From Symbiodinium natans (lineage: Eukaryota > Sar > Dinophyceae > Suessiales > Symbiodiniaceae), in assembly GCA_905221605.1 (NCBI GenBank), contig CAJNDS010002185.1:540318-604317 (forward strand): a stretch of DNA of 64,000 nucleotides, in the 5' to 3' direction. The notes under the pieces are model-generated. The model saw nothing but the letters and a program-made list of their open reading frames with translations, did no database searches and was not told where the DNA came from. How positions within the stretch are numbered: the first letter of the stretch is position 1; each line of letters starts with the position of its first letter. The position numbers and the translations under genes were made by a program. Positions 30,883-39,714 of the stretch are shown here, in pieces.

Positions 30883-33800
30883 ATGCAGAACACCGCCCAT
30901 GCCGAAGCTCGAGGTCTTGACCAGGTGACGTGGTCAGGGGAATACTCTGGCTGGAGGGATTATGTCAGGAGAGTGCAGCTTGCGTATGAAAGAACGGAGC
31001 GCAAGAAGCGGAAGTTGCTGGGCGCCGAGCTGGCATCACGACTCCGAGGCAAGGCTTGGGAAGTCGCTGTGGAAGTGGACCATGGCCAGCTGTGCAAGAA
31101 GAGTGGGCCCCGCTACTTGCTTCGCTTCTTAGAGGAGCGCCTCCTCAAGAGCCCGATAAACGACCTCGGCATCCGCCTCGAGGACATGTTTGTGAAGCTA
31201 CGCCGGTCTCCAGGGACTCCAATGGCACAATGGGCCAGTCAAGTGAGAGAGCAGTACCGCATGCTCAGACGCTCTCTTGGCAAGCTGAGAGCCAAGAACT
31301 TGGCTCTTACCCGGGACAATGTGCGGCAGCTGGATGACGCACCTTCACGACGCGGAGCTGTAGAGGGCAATGCTCGACGACGCTCGGTGGAGGAACCCGA
31401 GCCTCTTCGTGGAGAATCTGCGAGCTTGAGGCACAGTGCCACTACGCTCAGCCCTGGAGACAGCCCTGCAGGTGCAGCTGCCGATGGTCCTCGTGCTTCC
31501 CCTGACGGCGATCCTCCGGAAGATGAACAACGAGCCGGAAGAGATTCGCGACCTGATGCTCACGATGCCGATCCTGGAGAACATCCTCAGCATCACCGCC
31601 TCGATGATTGGGACTGGGACCGCCGAAGTTGGGGGCATCAGAGCAGATGGAGCCATCGTGACTGGCAACGATGGAAGGCCGGGAAGTGGTCTGCACAGGA
31701 TGGTGACGACTCCTCCGACGAGTCCATCATCGAGTGGGAGGAGTTCTTGCATGACGAGGACATCCTGCCGGAGGAGATCCTTGGATGGATACTTCTGAGG
31801 AAAGCAGGCTTGAGCCCATCGGCCAGGCTGGCGGTACAGAGCGCGGTGCAAGGCGACCTGTCGTTCGACCGTGTTGAGCGCACTCTGCGAGATCAGGAAG
31901 AAGAACTCCTGGGACTTGAAAGAAAGGGATCTGGTAAGGGGAAACAGGCTCCGAGACGTTCCTTCTGGGTGGAAGATGAAGGACATTGGGGGCTTGTAAC
32001 ATGTTCCCTGGAAGATGAGTTTTCCGAGGACCAGATTGCTTGGTGGCATGAACCAGGAGAGGTACCTGAACCCGATGATGAGACGGCGTCTTGCTGGACT
32101 TCGTCACCGGCCGGACATGATGTGGAATGGACAATGTGGAATGACGAATGGATGACTCAGGACAGCGATGGTGTATGGTGGACCTTCGCGGACGTCAAGC
32201 CTTGGATGGACATCGAAGAGGTAATGCTTGCAGATCCCAGCCTGGGACAGGAGATGGCAGAGATCTATGGCCAGTTTGAAGCTAAGCGTCGCACCTTCCA
32301 GGAAAGCCGAAAGATCATGAAAGACAAGCTCCTGGGAAGAGGCTTCTTTCCATCTGGAGGCAGGAAGGGTGGCCCTCGAAAGGGCAAAGGCGGACGTTTC
32401 AGCGGCAGCGCTGCTGGCAAGGGAGGTTTCTCCCCAGTTCGCAGTCAGGCATCCTCTGTGTTTGGCGCCAAAGGCTTCCAGAAAGGTGGCCTCAAACCTG
32501 GAGCAGTGGGGCAGAAGGGCTACTCAGGGTGCTTTATCTGTGGTCAACGAGACCATGACTACAGGTCGTGCCCGAAAAGGAGCCAAGGTGGAACCGCTGC
32601 CCTGACTGAGGCTGTCCATGCTGCCTTCATGGTGCTGGAGATGGATGTTCAAGAAGCTCCCCCGCCTGACGAAGGAGAAGTTCTTCATGCCGCGACCAGT
32701 GCGCCTGAGAACCACAACTGTGTCTATGCAACGACCTCGTATTCCTTCCAGGGCAAGGCGGTTATCGACACCGGAGCCACGGAAACCATCGGCTCCATCC
32801 ATGCAATCCACCAGCTGATGGAGTTGAAGGGCCAGAATGGAGAGACTGCCAAGGTGAAAGTGTATCCGCAGCACACACGGCGCTTTAAGTTCGGCGATGG
32901 CAAGGTGGCAGATGCGCTTTCCTACATTGAAGTGCCCCAGACCCTCAATGGCAAGACGGTGTATCTCGGGATGTATGTCTTCGACTCTCAGGATGTGCCC
33001 ATCTTGATCAGCATTAAAACATTGCGCAAGCTAGGAGCCTTGTTGGACGTTGCTCGTAGCATGGTGGTGTTTCAAGGCGTTGATGCTCAGCTTGCCATAC
33101 AGCTTGAGGTTTCTCCTAGTGGGCATCTCCTTTTGGACCTGACAAAGGACTGGCTAACATCGTCAGTCAATCTTGCAGCAGAGACCGACACTCCGCAGTC
33201 AGCGCAATACATGCCTCACGTTTGCGTGCACAGTTCCCATGTGCCCCAGTACATGCGTTGTGCCCCGGTGTCATATGCTTTCACTGCAGTTACACAGGAA
33301 AGGTCGACCAGCCAGTGCTCGTGTTCGCCAGCAGACGTGCAGGCCCTTCGATCCACCATCAGAGCCCTGGAAAGAGTCCGACCTCTCAGTTCCCATGGCA
33401 GCGCCGTCCACTCCTTCAACAGCAGCTTCAGAGCAGATCCCCAAGGTGCCCGCCAAAGGGAAGAACAAGGAGAAGAAGGAGAAAGTGGATCCTCGCCTGA
33501 AGTACGACTACTCCAGAACCCAGCTGGCGGACGGACGCGACCCACGTGCTCAGGGACCACCGTGCATGGGTGCTCACAAGGCAATGCCCATGGGGCGCGG
33601 AAGTCTGAGCGGAAGGAATGCCTCAGCGGAGTGGATCGTCTGCGAAACGTGTCGCATACGCTTGTCTTACACCCCGTCCTTCGGGGCCACCGGGCATTGC
33701 CGACAGGCGGGGCCTCTGCCGCAGGACGTGATGACCACCATGACGGCGCTGGGCGAGGACGTGAAGAAGCCGGAAATGAGGGGTTACTTGAACTCCAAGG

Positions 33801-36800
33801 ATGTGGCCCTGGCGGGTGCAGAAGCATCCTTGCAACGTCGGCTCAAGACCATCCAAGCCGAGAGAGGAGCCCGAGCAAAAGCTGTCGGACGGCCGGTGAT
33901 CTCGATCGACAAGAAGCAGGACGAGGTGAGAGACAAGAAGGAGGACAGCCCAGATTCGGTGACATCGTGGAGCGATGTTCAAGTCCCGCCGGCGGGAGCA
34001 CCTTCGATGGCAGAGACGCCGGGCAAGAAGGCTGCGCGTCGGAACGAGAAGTCAGCAGAGGACCAAGAGTTTGCGGAAAACCTGCAGAAGTGAGCCAGGT
34101 CTCGAAGGAACTTGCTGAGCCATCCTCTTTTTCTGAAGAAGCATGCATGAGTGCAGAACACATGTTATACCAGAAAGCGGATGCCTCGGCCCATCGCCTC
34201 CTTCGTGAGAAGGACTTTTCCTACACATCGTGCGAGCGCTTGTTGATGTCCCTTTTCACCTCCAAACATCAAAACAAGCAGAAAGTGCTGAGGGGAGCGT
34301 ACGATGCTTTTGGACTGTATGGTCAGGGGCCTTTCAAGGGAATCACTGACAAAGCCAAGGCATACCCACATTTTACCAGATATCTCAATGCCTTCTTGAA
34401 GTACCAGGCGGACGTGCAGGGCATCGCATTCTCAACATGGACAACAGTAGCCGTCGGTCTCAATGCTGGCAGTCGTATGCATCGGGATCTCCTTAATGCA
34501 AAGGGCACGTTCAACATGATCACGGGGATGGGGTCATATTCTGGGGGAGAACTCTGGACGGAGCTTGGCCCAGGTGAACAATGCCCTCGTGATGAACTGA
34601 AGATTCGTGTACGGCCCGATCAAAGCAGATCTCGAGGCAGAGCAACAAGCGTACTGCATGCATGCAAGGTGTTTGACCCGAAAGTGTGGCATGCGACATG
34701 TAAGTGGACAGGCCAGAGACTTGTGATTGCGGCGTATACCTCGTCGAGTATCTCTCAGCTGAATTCAGAGCAGAGAGGTGACTTACGACAGTTGGGTTTT
34801 CCACTGCCAAGAATGACGCCCCAGTCTCAGATTTCTTTGTGCTCGCCCGAGGAGATGACCTTCTGGGCTCAGAACAAGAAGCTCACCAGCGAGCAGAAGA
34901 AGTTCCTGCATCAGGAGCTCAGCAGTCATGCCGAAGAAGTATCTGCAACAGTTGACAGTCTGCCTCAGGTTGAGAACCCGACTGGCAGACCATCTCTCTC
35001 GATCCTCGAAGTGGGTGGCCATGACAGCAATATCTCTATCGTGTCTCAACAGCGCGGAGTCCAGCACACATTCCTAGCAAATTTAGGCTTCGACGTGACT
35101 CGTGCCAAGGATCATGATCAGATTGTGTCCTGGGTGATGGAACATCGCCCTTCCTGGATATGGATGTCGCCGCCCTTTGAGGAGAACCACGTTGAGAATA
35201 AGCCTGAAACAAAGCAAGAGAGTCAAGCTCGCAAACGTCGGAAACATGCTCTAGATCTTTGTGTGCGTCTTGCTCTGCTCCAGCATCTGGAAGGAAGGGA
35301 CTTCGTGATTGAGATCCCCAAGGCCTCGAACACATGGAGGAGGAGCAGGTACAAGCAGTTTGCGAGTGAACTCCGTGATGCTCAGAGTCTACATGAGTGC
35401 TTCGTAGATGGGTGTTGTTTCAAGGAGCTTCATGACGCTGAAGGCCGCAGTTCCAATGTGGCATGGCGCCTGGCTACTTCATCTCAAAGTATGAGTCAGA
35501 TGCTGCAGTGTCGTTGTTGTGGACAGCATGAACACAGTCTAGAGCATGGTGATCTGAAGCGATGTCCAGGTCGAATTCCCATGGGCACGGCGCGATGCGC
35601 CGTAAATGAGATGATCACCTCGGATGAGATCCGGGCCAAGGAGAATGCATCTGCAGAGATGATGTACGAGTGGAATCTCGGACTTGATGAGGTGAATGAA
35701 TCTCTCAAAGATCCTGACAAGATGGACAAGAGTGATAGGTTGCTGCACGCCCAGGTGATGCGACTCCATCGGAGATGTGGGCATCCTTCGAATCGAGCGC
35801 TTTGCAATACCTTGAAGGCCAAAGGTGTTGATGAACGTACCATGAAGATAGCACAGCACCTCGTGTGTGATGAATGTGTCCAGATGAAAATGCAGCAGTC
35901 ACATCTACCCGTCAGCCTCTATAGGAGCGAGATTCTCTGGGAGACCTTGCAGATGGATCACCTGGACCTCAAGTTTGGGGATGAAATTATCCACATACTT
36001 CTGCTCGTTGAAGAAGCGTCGGGGTATTGTGTGGCCGTTGAAATGCACAGGAGACACAAAGATACATGCCGGAATGCTACGACTGACGAGGTCCTATCTG
36101 CTGTGGAGCGAGAGTGGATCATGAAATTTGGATATCCCCGAAAAATACGTTTGGACCCTGAAGGTGCTTTTCGTGGTCGAGACTTGGAAGAGTGGGCCGC
36201 GTCGGCCAACGTGGAAATTGAGCCTATCCCTGCAGAAGATCATGGTCAGATTGGCATCGTTGAACGAATGGTAGGAGTCTTGAAGCAGAACACATTGACT
36301 TTGCTGCAAAATACTGTGATGGACCCCTTTCGAGCGTTTGTGCTAAGTACTGCAGCTCATAATGAGAATGAATTTGTCTCAGGTTTTACACCGTTGCAAT
36401 GGGTGTTTGGGAGACAGATATCGGCAGGGAGAAGGCAGTTTTCTGAAGATGAGAACATTCCACTTCACTGTTCTGAGGGCACGTCTGGCACAAACTTTCA
36501 GGAGAACCTCCAGGCCAGGGTGCGCGCGGAGACCATCTTTCGAAAATCCCAAGCTGCCAGGAGAATATCCCAGGCCATGAACTCAAAGACCCGAAAGAAC
36601 GCAGTCTTTCTCCCAGGGGACCTCGTATACTACCGCAGGGTAAAACCACCAGCAGACTACCCGGCACACGATCAAATCCGCCCAAAGCAGCATCAATCCA
36701 GGTGGTTTGGTCCTGGCCGTGTTCTTGCGACTGAGACAAGATCAGAGGCCCAGGGTTTGGAACGTCGCCCAGCTCATGTGATCTGGATTGTATCGCACGG

Positions 36801-39201
36801 CAGACTCAAGAGATGTGCAGGGTGGCAGCTGAGACATGCATCTCAAACAGAGAAAATCATCAGCGAAGGAACCGAGGCTCCCGTCATGAGTTGGTCTTTT
36901 CATCAACTGGTTCAGCACTTGCAGAAGGGACAGTACGACATCTATGACGACCTTGTGTTGCCTGAAGACCTGATGAACCCAGGATCCTCGATTCCAACTC
37001 CCGGGACACGCCTGAGAGCAAGATCCGCTGGAGAACGAGACGGAGATCCCCGTGGAAGGTCTATGTCTAGAACACGTGCCTTGTCAAGAGGTAGATCTTT
37101 GGGGTCAGGCAATCACGGGAGTAGAGATGTGCGATCCAGAAGTCCTCTGCAAGGGCATGGAAATCGATCTGGGATGAAACAAGAGCAGCTGAGTGAAGAG
37201 CAAGTTGGAGAGATGTCTCTACAACAACTACTCGATACCAAAGAGCCCATACATGAAGTGTTTAGCAAACCAGCGTCTACAGCATCCTCTTCGAAACGAT
37301 CCTCCGGACCTCTGTTTCAGAACCCACAGTTTAAGAGACAGAAAGAAAGGCGAGAGAAGGAAGATGAGGAGAGAGTGAACCTGGTGTGGCTAGACGAAGA
37401 TGAAGAGGAGTGTGCGTTCCATCTGCAAGAGAACGAGCTGGCTGCGTGTGAACTTTCCGTGGAAATGCCCGAGAGCGAGCAGGACTGGAGAAAGTTTACC
37501 AAGAATGCGTCAGCTTGGATCGCTCAAGCCCTACGAAAGTCTGAGGTACGATGGACGACTCTGTCAAATGATCAGAAGGCTGATTTCAACAAAGCCAAGG
37601 AAGCTGAAGTGGATCAATGGTTGCAGGCTGAAGCTGCAGCAGCGATTGAAGGACACATTCCCCGTGAGCGAGTGATGCAGATGCGATGGGTGCTCAGCTA
37701 CAAAGAGTCTGGAGCAGCAAAAGCTAGGATTGTGATCTTAGGATTTCAAGATCCAGATCTAGATAAGCTGGTATCATCATCGCCTACCATGTCGCGAAGG
37801 ACACGACAATTGGTGCTTCAATATGCAGCGCAGCGAGGTTGGCAAACTATGAAAGGTGACATTAAAGCTGCGTTTTTACAAGGGCCAGCATCTCAGGTTG
37901 AAAGAAAGATATACGCCATGCCCGTTCCGGAACTGGCCAGGGCCTTAGGCATTCCTGAAGGACGAGCAGTCCAAGTACGCAAGGCAGCGTACGGACTGGT
38001 AAACGCTCCAGCCGAGTTTTATCGCGCGGTCGACAACACGTTGAAATCCTTAGGGTTCGAACCTCTTCTTTGCGATCCTTGCTGCTGGCGTCTACGAGAA
38101 TGGAATGAGACAAAACAATGCTATGAGACCATTGGAATTATATCATCACACGTTGACGACTTCCTCGTAATGGGGTCGGACAGCAACAGCACCTGGGTCG
38201 AAGCTTTAAAGTCTTTTCATGCCCATTTTCGTTGGAGTCCGTGGGAGCACACCTCATACACACATTGTGGAGTTGTCATCAAAGAACTTCGTGATGGCTC
38301 AAAGGTTTTGGACCATAGCAAGTACTGTGAGGGGCTTCAGCAAATTCCGGTTGATAAAGACAGAAAAGAGTCGGATGCAGCGACTCCGCAAGAAGTCGGG
38401 CAACTTCGTGCTTTACTTGGCGCAGCTCAATGGCGTGCGTACAATACGGGTCCTCAACATCAAGCTAAAGTTGGTCTGCTTTTATCCCAAGTAGGCAAAG
38501 CCACTGTAGCGACACTCAGAGAAGCCAACAAGCTCTGTAGAGAAATCCATGGCATGCGGAATCTCTCCGTTCGCATCAACTATCTTCCCGGTGTTGCTCC
38601 TTGTGATGTCCAGTTCATATGCTGGGCAGACGCTTCTTTAGCAAATAGGGCGGATCTCTCAAGCACAGGAGGCTATGTCATAGCAGCTACATCACCAGAT
38701 ATGGCCAGCGGCGAGACCGCGCCACTCTCTCTGATATCATGGCGCTCATCCAAACTCTCCAGGATAGCAAGGTCATCATTGGCCGCGGAAATTCAAGCTT
38801 TCTCTGAGGGCGAAGAAGAGCTCATGTTTGTGAGACTATGCTGGTCTGAGCTGTGTGGAAACACGGTAGACATTCAACGTCCTGAAGAGGCATACAGCAA
38901 AGTGCCGGGCATCATGGTGACGGATGCAAAGTCACTCTACGATGTCATCCGCAAGGGCGACCTCAATGGAGCCGGACTCGGGCTACGTGATAAGTACGGT
39001 GCTCTTGAAGTGCTTTCGGTTCTTCAGCGTCTTCGTTCTGGCGCAACGACCACCAGATGGGTCAATAGTGATGCTCAGTTAGCAGACTCTCTTACGAAGC
39101 ATAAAGTGAGCTCTGCTTTGCATCGGGCAATGCATCAACATGCATGGACGTTGGTGTTCGACCCACATTTTGTTTCTGCAAAACGCAGCAAGATGACATA
39201 A
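30883..39201 (+). CDS. Copia polyprotein (gag-PR-2OG oxygenase-like-MTase-like-IN-RT-RH)
   Basis: 2,772 codons from the first ATG after the LTR and PBS (alternative upstream ATG 30559). Positions count from 30883. Gag precedes a CCHC knuckle (C550-x2-C-x4-H-x4-C). The protease has DTGA at 629. A 2OG-Fe(II) oxygenase-like segment has H1200-x-D1202, GGELW, H1270 and R1279. A C5-methyltransferase-like segment has ILEVGGH at 1374, SPPF at 1429 (Cys expected after PP) and EIP at 1477. A Cys/His cluster (CRCCGQHEHSLEH) follows. Integrase has HHCC (H1629...C1662, C1665) and D1692, D1758, E1794 (DD35E). RT has D2326 (KGDIKAAF) and VDD 2424-2426. RNase H has D2583, E2636, D2681, D2730. All catalytic residues of PR, IN, RT and RH are present. 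Between about 33390 and 34090 this frame looks non-genuine; the +1 frame there appears to be the real one. Confidence 0.93.
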   Translation: MQNTAHAEARGLDQVTWSGEYSGWRDYVRRVQLAYERTERKKRKLLGAELASRLRGKAWEVAVEVDHGQLCKKSGPRYLLRFLEERLLKSPINDLGIRLEDMFVKLRRSPGTPMAQWASQVREQYRMLRRSLGKLRAKNLALTRDNVRQLDDAPSRRGAVEGNARRRSVEEPEPLRGESASLRHSATTLSPGDSPAGAAADGPRASPDGDPPEDEQRAGRDSRPDAHDADPGEHPQHHRLDDWDWDRRSWGHQSRWSHRDWQRWKAGKWSAQDGDDSSDESIIEWEEFLHDEDILPEEILGWILLRKAGLSPSARLAVQSAVQGDLSFDRVERTLRDQEEELLGLERKGSGKGKQAPRRSFWVEDEGHWGLVTCSLEDEFSEDQIAWWHEPGEVPEPDDETASCWTSSPAGHDVEWTMWNDEWMTQDSDGVWWTFADVKPWMDIEEVMLADPSLGQEMAEIYGQFEAKRRTFQESRKIMKDKLLGRGFFPSGGRKGGPRKGKGGRFSGSAAGKGGFSPVRSQASSVFGAKGFQKGGLKPGAVGQKGYSGCFICGQRDHDYRSCPKRSQGGTAALTEAVHAAFMVLEMDVQEAPPPDEGEVLHAATSAPENHNCVYATTSYSFQGKAVIDTGATETIGSIHAIHQLMELKGQNGETAKVKVYPQHTRRFKFGDGKVADALSYIEVPQTLNGKTVYLGMYVFDSQDVPILISIKTLRKLGALLDVARSMVVFQGVDAQLAIQLEVSPSGHLLLDLTKDWLTSSVNLAAETDTPQSAQYMPHVCVHSSHVPQYMRCAPVSYAFTAVTQERSTSQCSCSPADVQALRSTIRALERVRPLSSHGSAVHSFNSSFRADPQGARQREEQGEEGESGSSPEVRLLQNPAGGRTRPTCSGTTVHGCSQGNAHGARKSERKECLSGVDRLRNVSHTLVLHPVLRGHRALPTGGASAAGRDDHHDGAGRGREEAGNEGLLELQGCGPGGCRSILATSAQDHPSRERSPSKSCRTAGDLDRQEAGRGERQEGGQPRFGDIVERCSSPAGGSTFDGRDAGQEGCASEREVSRGPRVCGKPAEVSQVSKELAEPSSFSEEACMSAEHMLYQKADASAHRLLREKDFSYTSCERLLMSLFTSKHQNKQKVLRGAYDAFGLYGQGPFKGITDKAKAYPHFTRYLNAFLKYQADVQGIAFSTWTTVAVGLNAGSRMHRDLLNAKGTFNMITGMGSYSGGELWTELGPGEQCPRDELKIRVRPDQSRSRGRATSVLHACKVFDPKVWHATCKWTGQRLVIAAYTSSSISQLNSEQRGDLRQLGFPLPRMTPQSQISLCSPEEMTFWAQNKKLTSEQKKFLHQELSSHAEEVSATVDSLPQVENPTGRPSLSILEVGGHDSNISIVSQQRGVQHTFLANLGFDVTRAKDHDQIVSWVMEHRPSWIWMSPPFEENHVENKPETKQESQARKRRKHALDLCVRLALLQHLEGRDFVIEIPKASNTWRRSRYKQFASELRDAQSLHECFVDGCCFKELHDAEGRSSNVAWRLATSSQSMSQMLQCRCCGQHEHSLEHGDLKRCPGRIPMGTARCAVNEMITSDEIRAKENASAEMMYEWNLGLDEVNESLKDPDKMDKSDRLLHAQVMRLHRRCGHPSNRALCNTLKAKGVDERTMKIAQHLVCDECVQMKMQQSHLPVSLYRSEILWETLQMDHLDLKFGDEIIHILLLVEEASGYCVAVEMHRRHKDTCRNATTDEVLSAVEREWIMKFGYPRKIRLDPEGAFRGRDLEEWAASANVEIEPIPAEDHGQIGIVERMVGVLKQNTLTLLQNTVMDPFRAFVLSTAAHNENEFVSGFTPLQWVFGRQISAGRRQFSEDENIPLHCSEGTSGTNFQENLQARVRAETIFRKSQAARRISQAMNSKTRKNAVFLPGDLVYYRRVKPPADYPAHDQIRPKQHQSRWFGPGRVLATETRSEAQGLERRPAHVIWIVSHGRLKRCAGWQLRHASQTEKIISEGTEAPVMSWSFHQLVQHLQKGQYDIYDDLVLPEDLMNPGSSIPTPGTRLRARSAGERDGDPRGRSMSRTRALSRGRSLGSGNHGSRDVRSRSPLQGHGNRSGMKQEQLSEEQVGEMSLQQLLDTKEPIHEVFSKPASTASSSKRSSGPLFQNPQFKRQKERREKEDEERVNLVWLDEDEEECAFHLQENELAACELSVEMPESEQDWRKFTKNASAWIAQALRKSEVRWTTLSNDQKADFNKAKEAEVDQWLQAEAAAAIEGHIPRERVMQMRWVLSYKESGAAKARIVILGFQDPDLDKLVSSSPTMSRRTRQLVLQYAAQRGWQTMKGDIKAAFLQGPASQVERKIYAMPVPELARALGIPEGRAVQVRKAAYGLVNAPAEFYRAVDNTLKSLGFEPLLCDPCCWRLREWNETKQCYETIGIISSHVDDFLVMGSDSNSTWVEALKSFHAHFRWSPWEHTSYTHCGVVIKELRDGSKVLDHSKYCEGLQQIPVDKDRKESDAATPQEVGQLRALLGAAQWRAYNTGPQHQAKVGLLLSQVGKATVATLREANKLCREIHGMRNLSVRINYLPGVAPCDVQFICWADASLANRADLSSTGGYVIAATSPDMASGETAPLSLISWRSSKLSRIARSSLAAEIQAFSEGEEELMFVRLCWSELCGNTVDIQRPEEAYSKVPGIMVTDAKSLYDVIRKGDLNGAGLGLRDKYGALEVLSVLQRLRSGATTTRWVNSDAQLADSLTKHKVSSALHRAMHQHAWTLVFDPHFVSAKRSKMT
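33395..34093 (+). CDS. Embedded +1-frame ORF inside the polyprotein
   Basis: 232 codons from ATG 33395 to TGA 34091, in the +1 frame of the polyprotein. It has ordinary protein character: a Lys/Glu/Pro-rich start, then PRLKYDYSRTQLADGRDPRA, a CETCR...GHC cysteine cluster, and a charged helical C-terminal part (QRRLKTIQAERGARAK). By contrast the polyprotein frame across the same bases is Gly/Arg/Ser/His-rich low complexity. Either the element uses recoding (a +1 shift near 33390 and a -1 shift near 34085), expresses this as a separate overlapping protein, or carries two indels that left the main frame open by chance. The wider open frame starts at 33173. Function unknown; a zinc-binding segment is likely from the Cys/His spacing. 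Confidence 0.6.
   Translation: MAAPSTPSTAASEQIPKVPAKGKNKEKKEKVDPRLKYDYSRTQLADGRDPRAQGPPCMGAHKAMPMGRGSLSGRNASAEWIVCETCRIRLSYTPSFGATGHCRQAGPLPQDVMTTMTALGEDVKKPEMRGYLNSKDVALAGAEASLQRRLKTIQAERGARAKAVGRPVISIDKKQDEVRDKKEDSPDSVTSWSDVQVPPAGAPSMAETPGKKAARRNEKSAEDQEFAENLQK
34320..34800 (+). other. 2OG-Fe(II) dioxygenase-like domain in the polyprotein
   Basis: Core residues are visible in order: HRD (34480-34488; iron-binding HxD), GSYSGGELW, WHAT (distal His at 34690) and GQRLVIAAYT (Arg at 34717, 2-oxoglutarate binding). His-to-Arg spacing of nine residues fits the superfamily. Such enzymes hydroxylate nucleic-acid bases (TET/JBP, AlkB) or proteins. The subfamily cannot be read from the sequence. A base-modifying role would fit hydroxymethyluracil-rich dinoflagellate DNA, but that is inference. 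Confidence 0.65.
34990..35610 (+). other. C5-methyltransferase-like domain, catalytic Cys absent
   Basis: Visible are an SAM-site-like ILEVGGH, a GFDVTRAKDHD strand-2 acidic segment, IWMSPPFEE at the position of motif IV (normally PPC) and FVIEIPKAS at the position of motif VI (ENV/ENP-like). The Cys is replaced by Phe (35176), so cytosine methylation by the classical route is not expected. It may be a binding or accessory module. Followed by a Cys/His cluster at about 35505-35570. Confidence 0.5.
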
Positions 39202-39231
39202 TATCCCATTTCGGCCAAAGGTCTTTGGGTG

Positions 39232-39573
39232 TGTCAGTGCTGTGACTCAGGTGGCTGAAACATGCAAGCCACGAGAAGTGTATCATGTGAGTTGTCCTGC
39301 ATGGGCTATTCTGTATAGTTCATACTTGGCACAAGTGAAGGTGTGCCGCGATGTTTTCTCTCAATGCCCTCAGGAATTCCTTTTGCCGATTCCATGGCTG
39401 ACAAACATCGACCGAGCGATGCGACAGTGAAAAGGACAGTCTTGTGTCCGAGGGAAGCACATTTCGTGTGCATCAGCAGCTGGTTCAGCTGCGTTACGTT
39501 CATTTGTGGACTGGGCAGCCTCGTGATTCCATTCCTTCATCCTTCGACGATAGAGGCTGCGCCCGCACCAATA
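39232..39573 (+). repeat. Right LTR, 342 bp
   Basis: Identical by eye to the left LTR. Upstream the purine stretch is weak (CCAAAGGTCTTTGGG, 39215-39229), so the polypurine tract is not clear-cut. Confidence 0.95.
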
Positions 39574-39578
39574 GGCTG
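39574..39578. other. Target-site duplication, right copy
   Basis: GGCTG, matching 30443-30447. Confidence 0.9.
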
Positions 39579-39714
39579 CGGGGTTTCGAACCTGAACGCC
39601 CCCCTCTTCTAGGATTGTGGGTTGCGAGGGTTGGGGCTTGTCTTGCGGAGCTGCCCAGAAAACAAAACTCCGAAGCGTCAAGCCCTAAGCCCCAAACCCC
39701 AAATCCGCGGGAAG

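Larger units (their letters stand above)
30448..39573 (+). mobile_element. Complete Ty1/copia LTR retrotransposon
   Basis: Element of 9,126 bp: LTR (30448-30789), primer-binding site, a single long open frame (gag to RNase H, stop at 39199-39201) and LTR (39232-39573), flanked by the 5-bp duplication GGCTG. Domain order PR-IN-RT-RH places it in Ty1/copia (Pseudoviridae-like). I could find no difference between the two 342-bp LTRs and no stop in 8.3 kb, so insertion is recent and the copy may be active. It is longer than usual copia elements (about 5 kb) because of about 2.5 kb of extra coding sequence between protease and integrase. It lies in the same orientation as the host exons. Confidence 0.97.

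Noticed and set aside
31436-31798. Alternative +1 frame (120 codons) in the gag region
   Set aside because: The polyprotein frame resumes clear gag-like sequence (LPEEILGWILLRKAGL) without disturbance and the alternative shows no motif. A shift here is possible but not supported.
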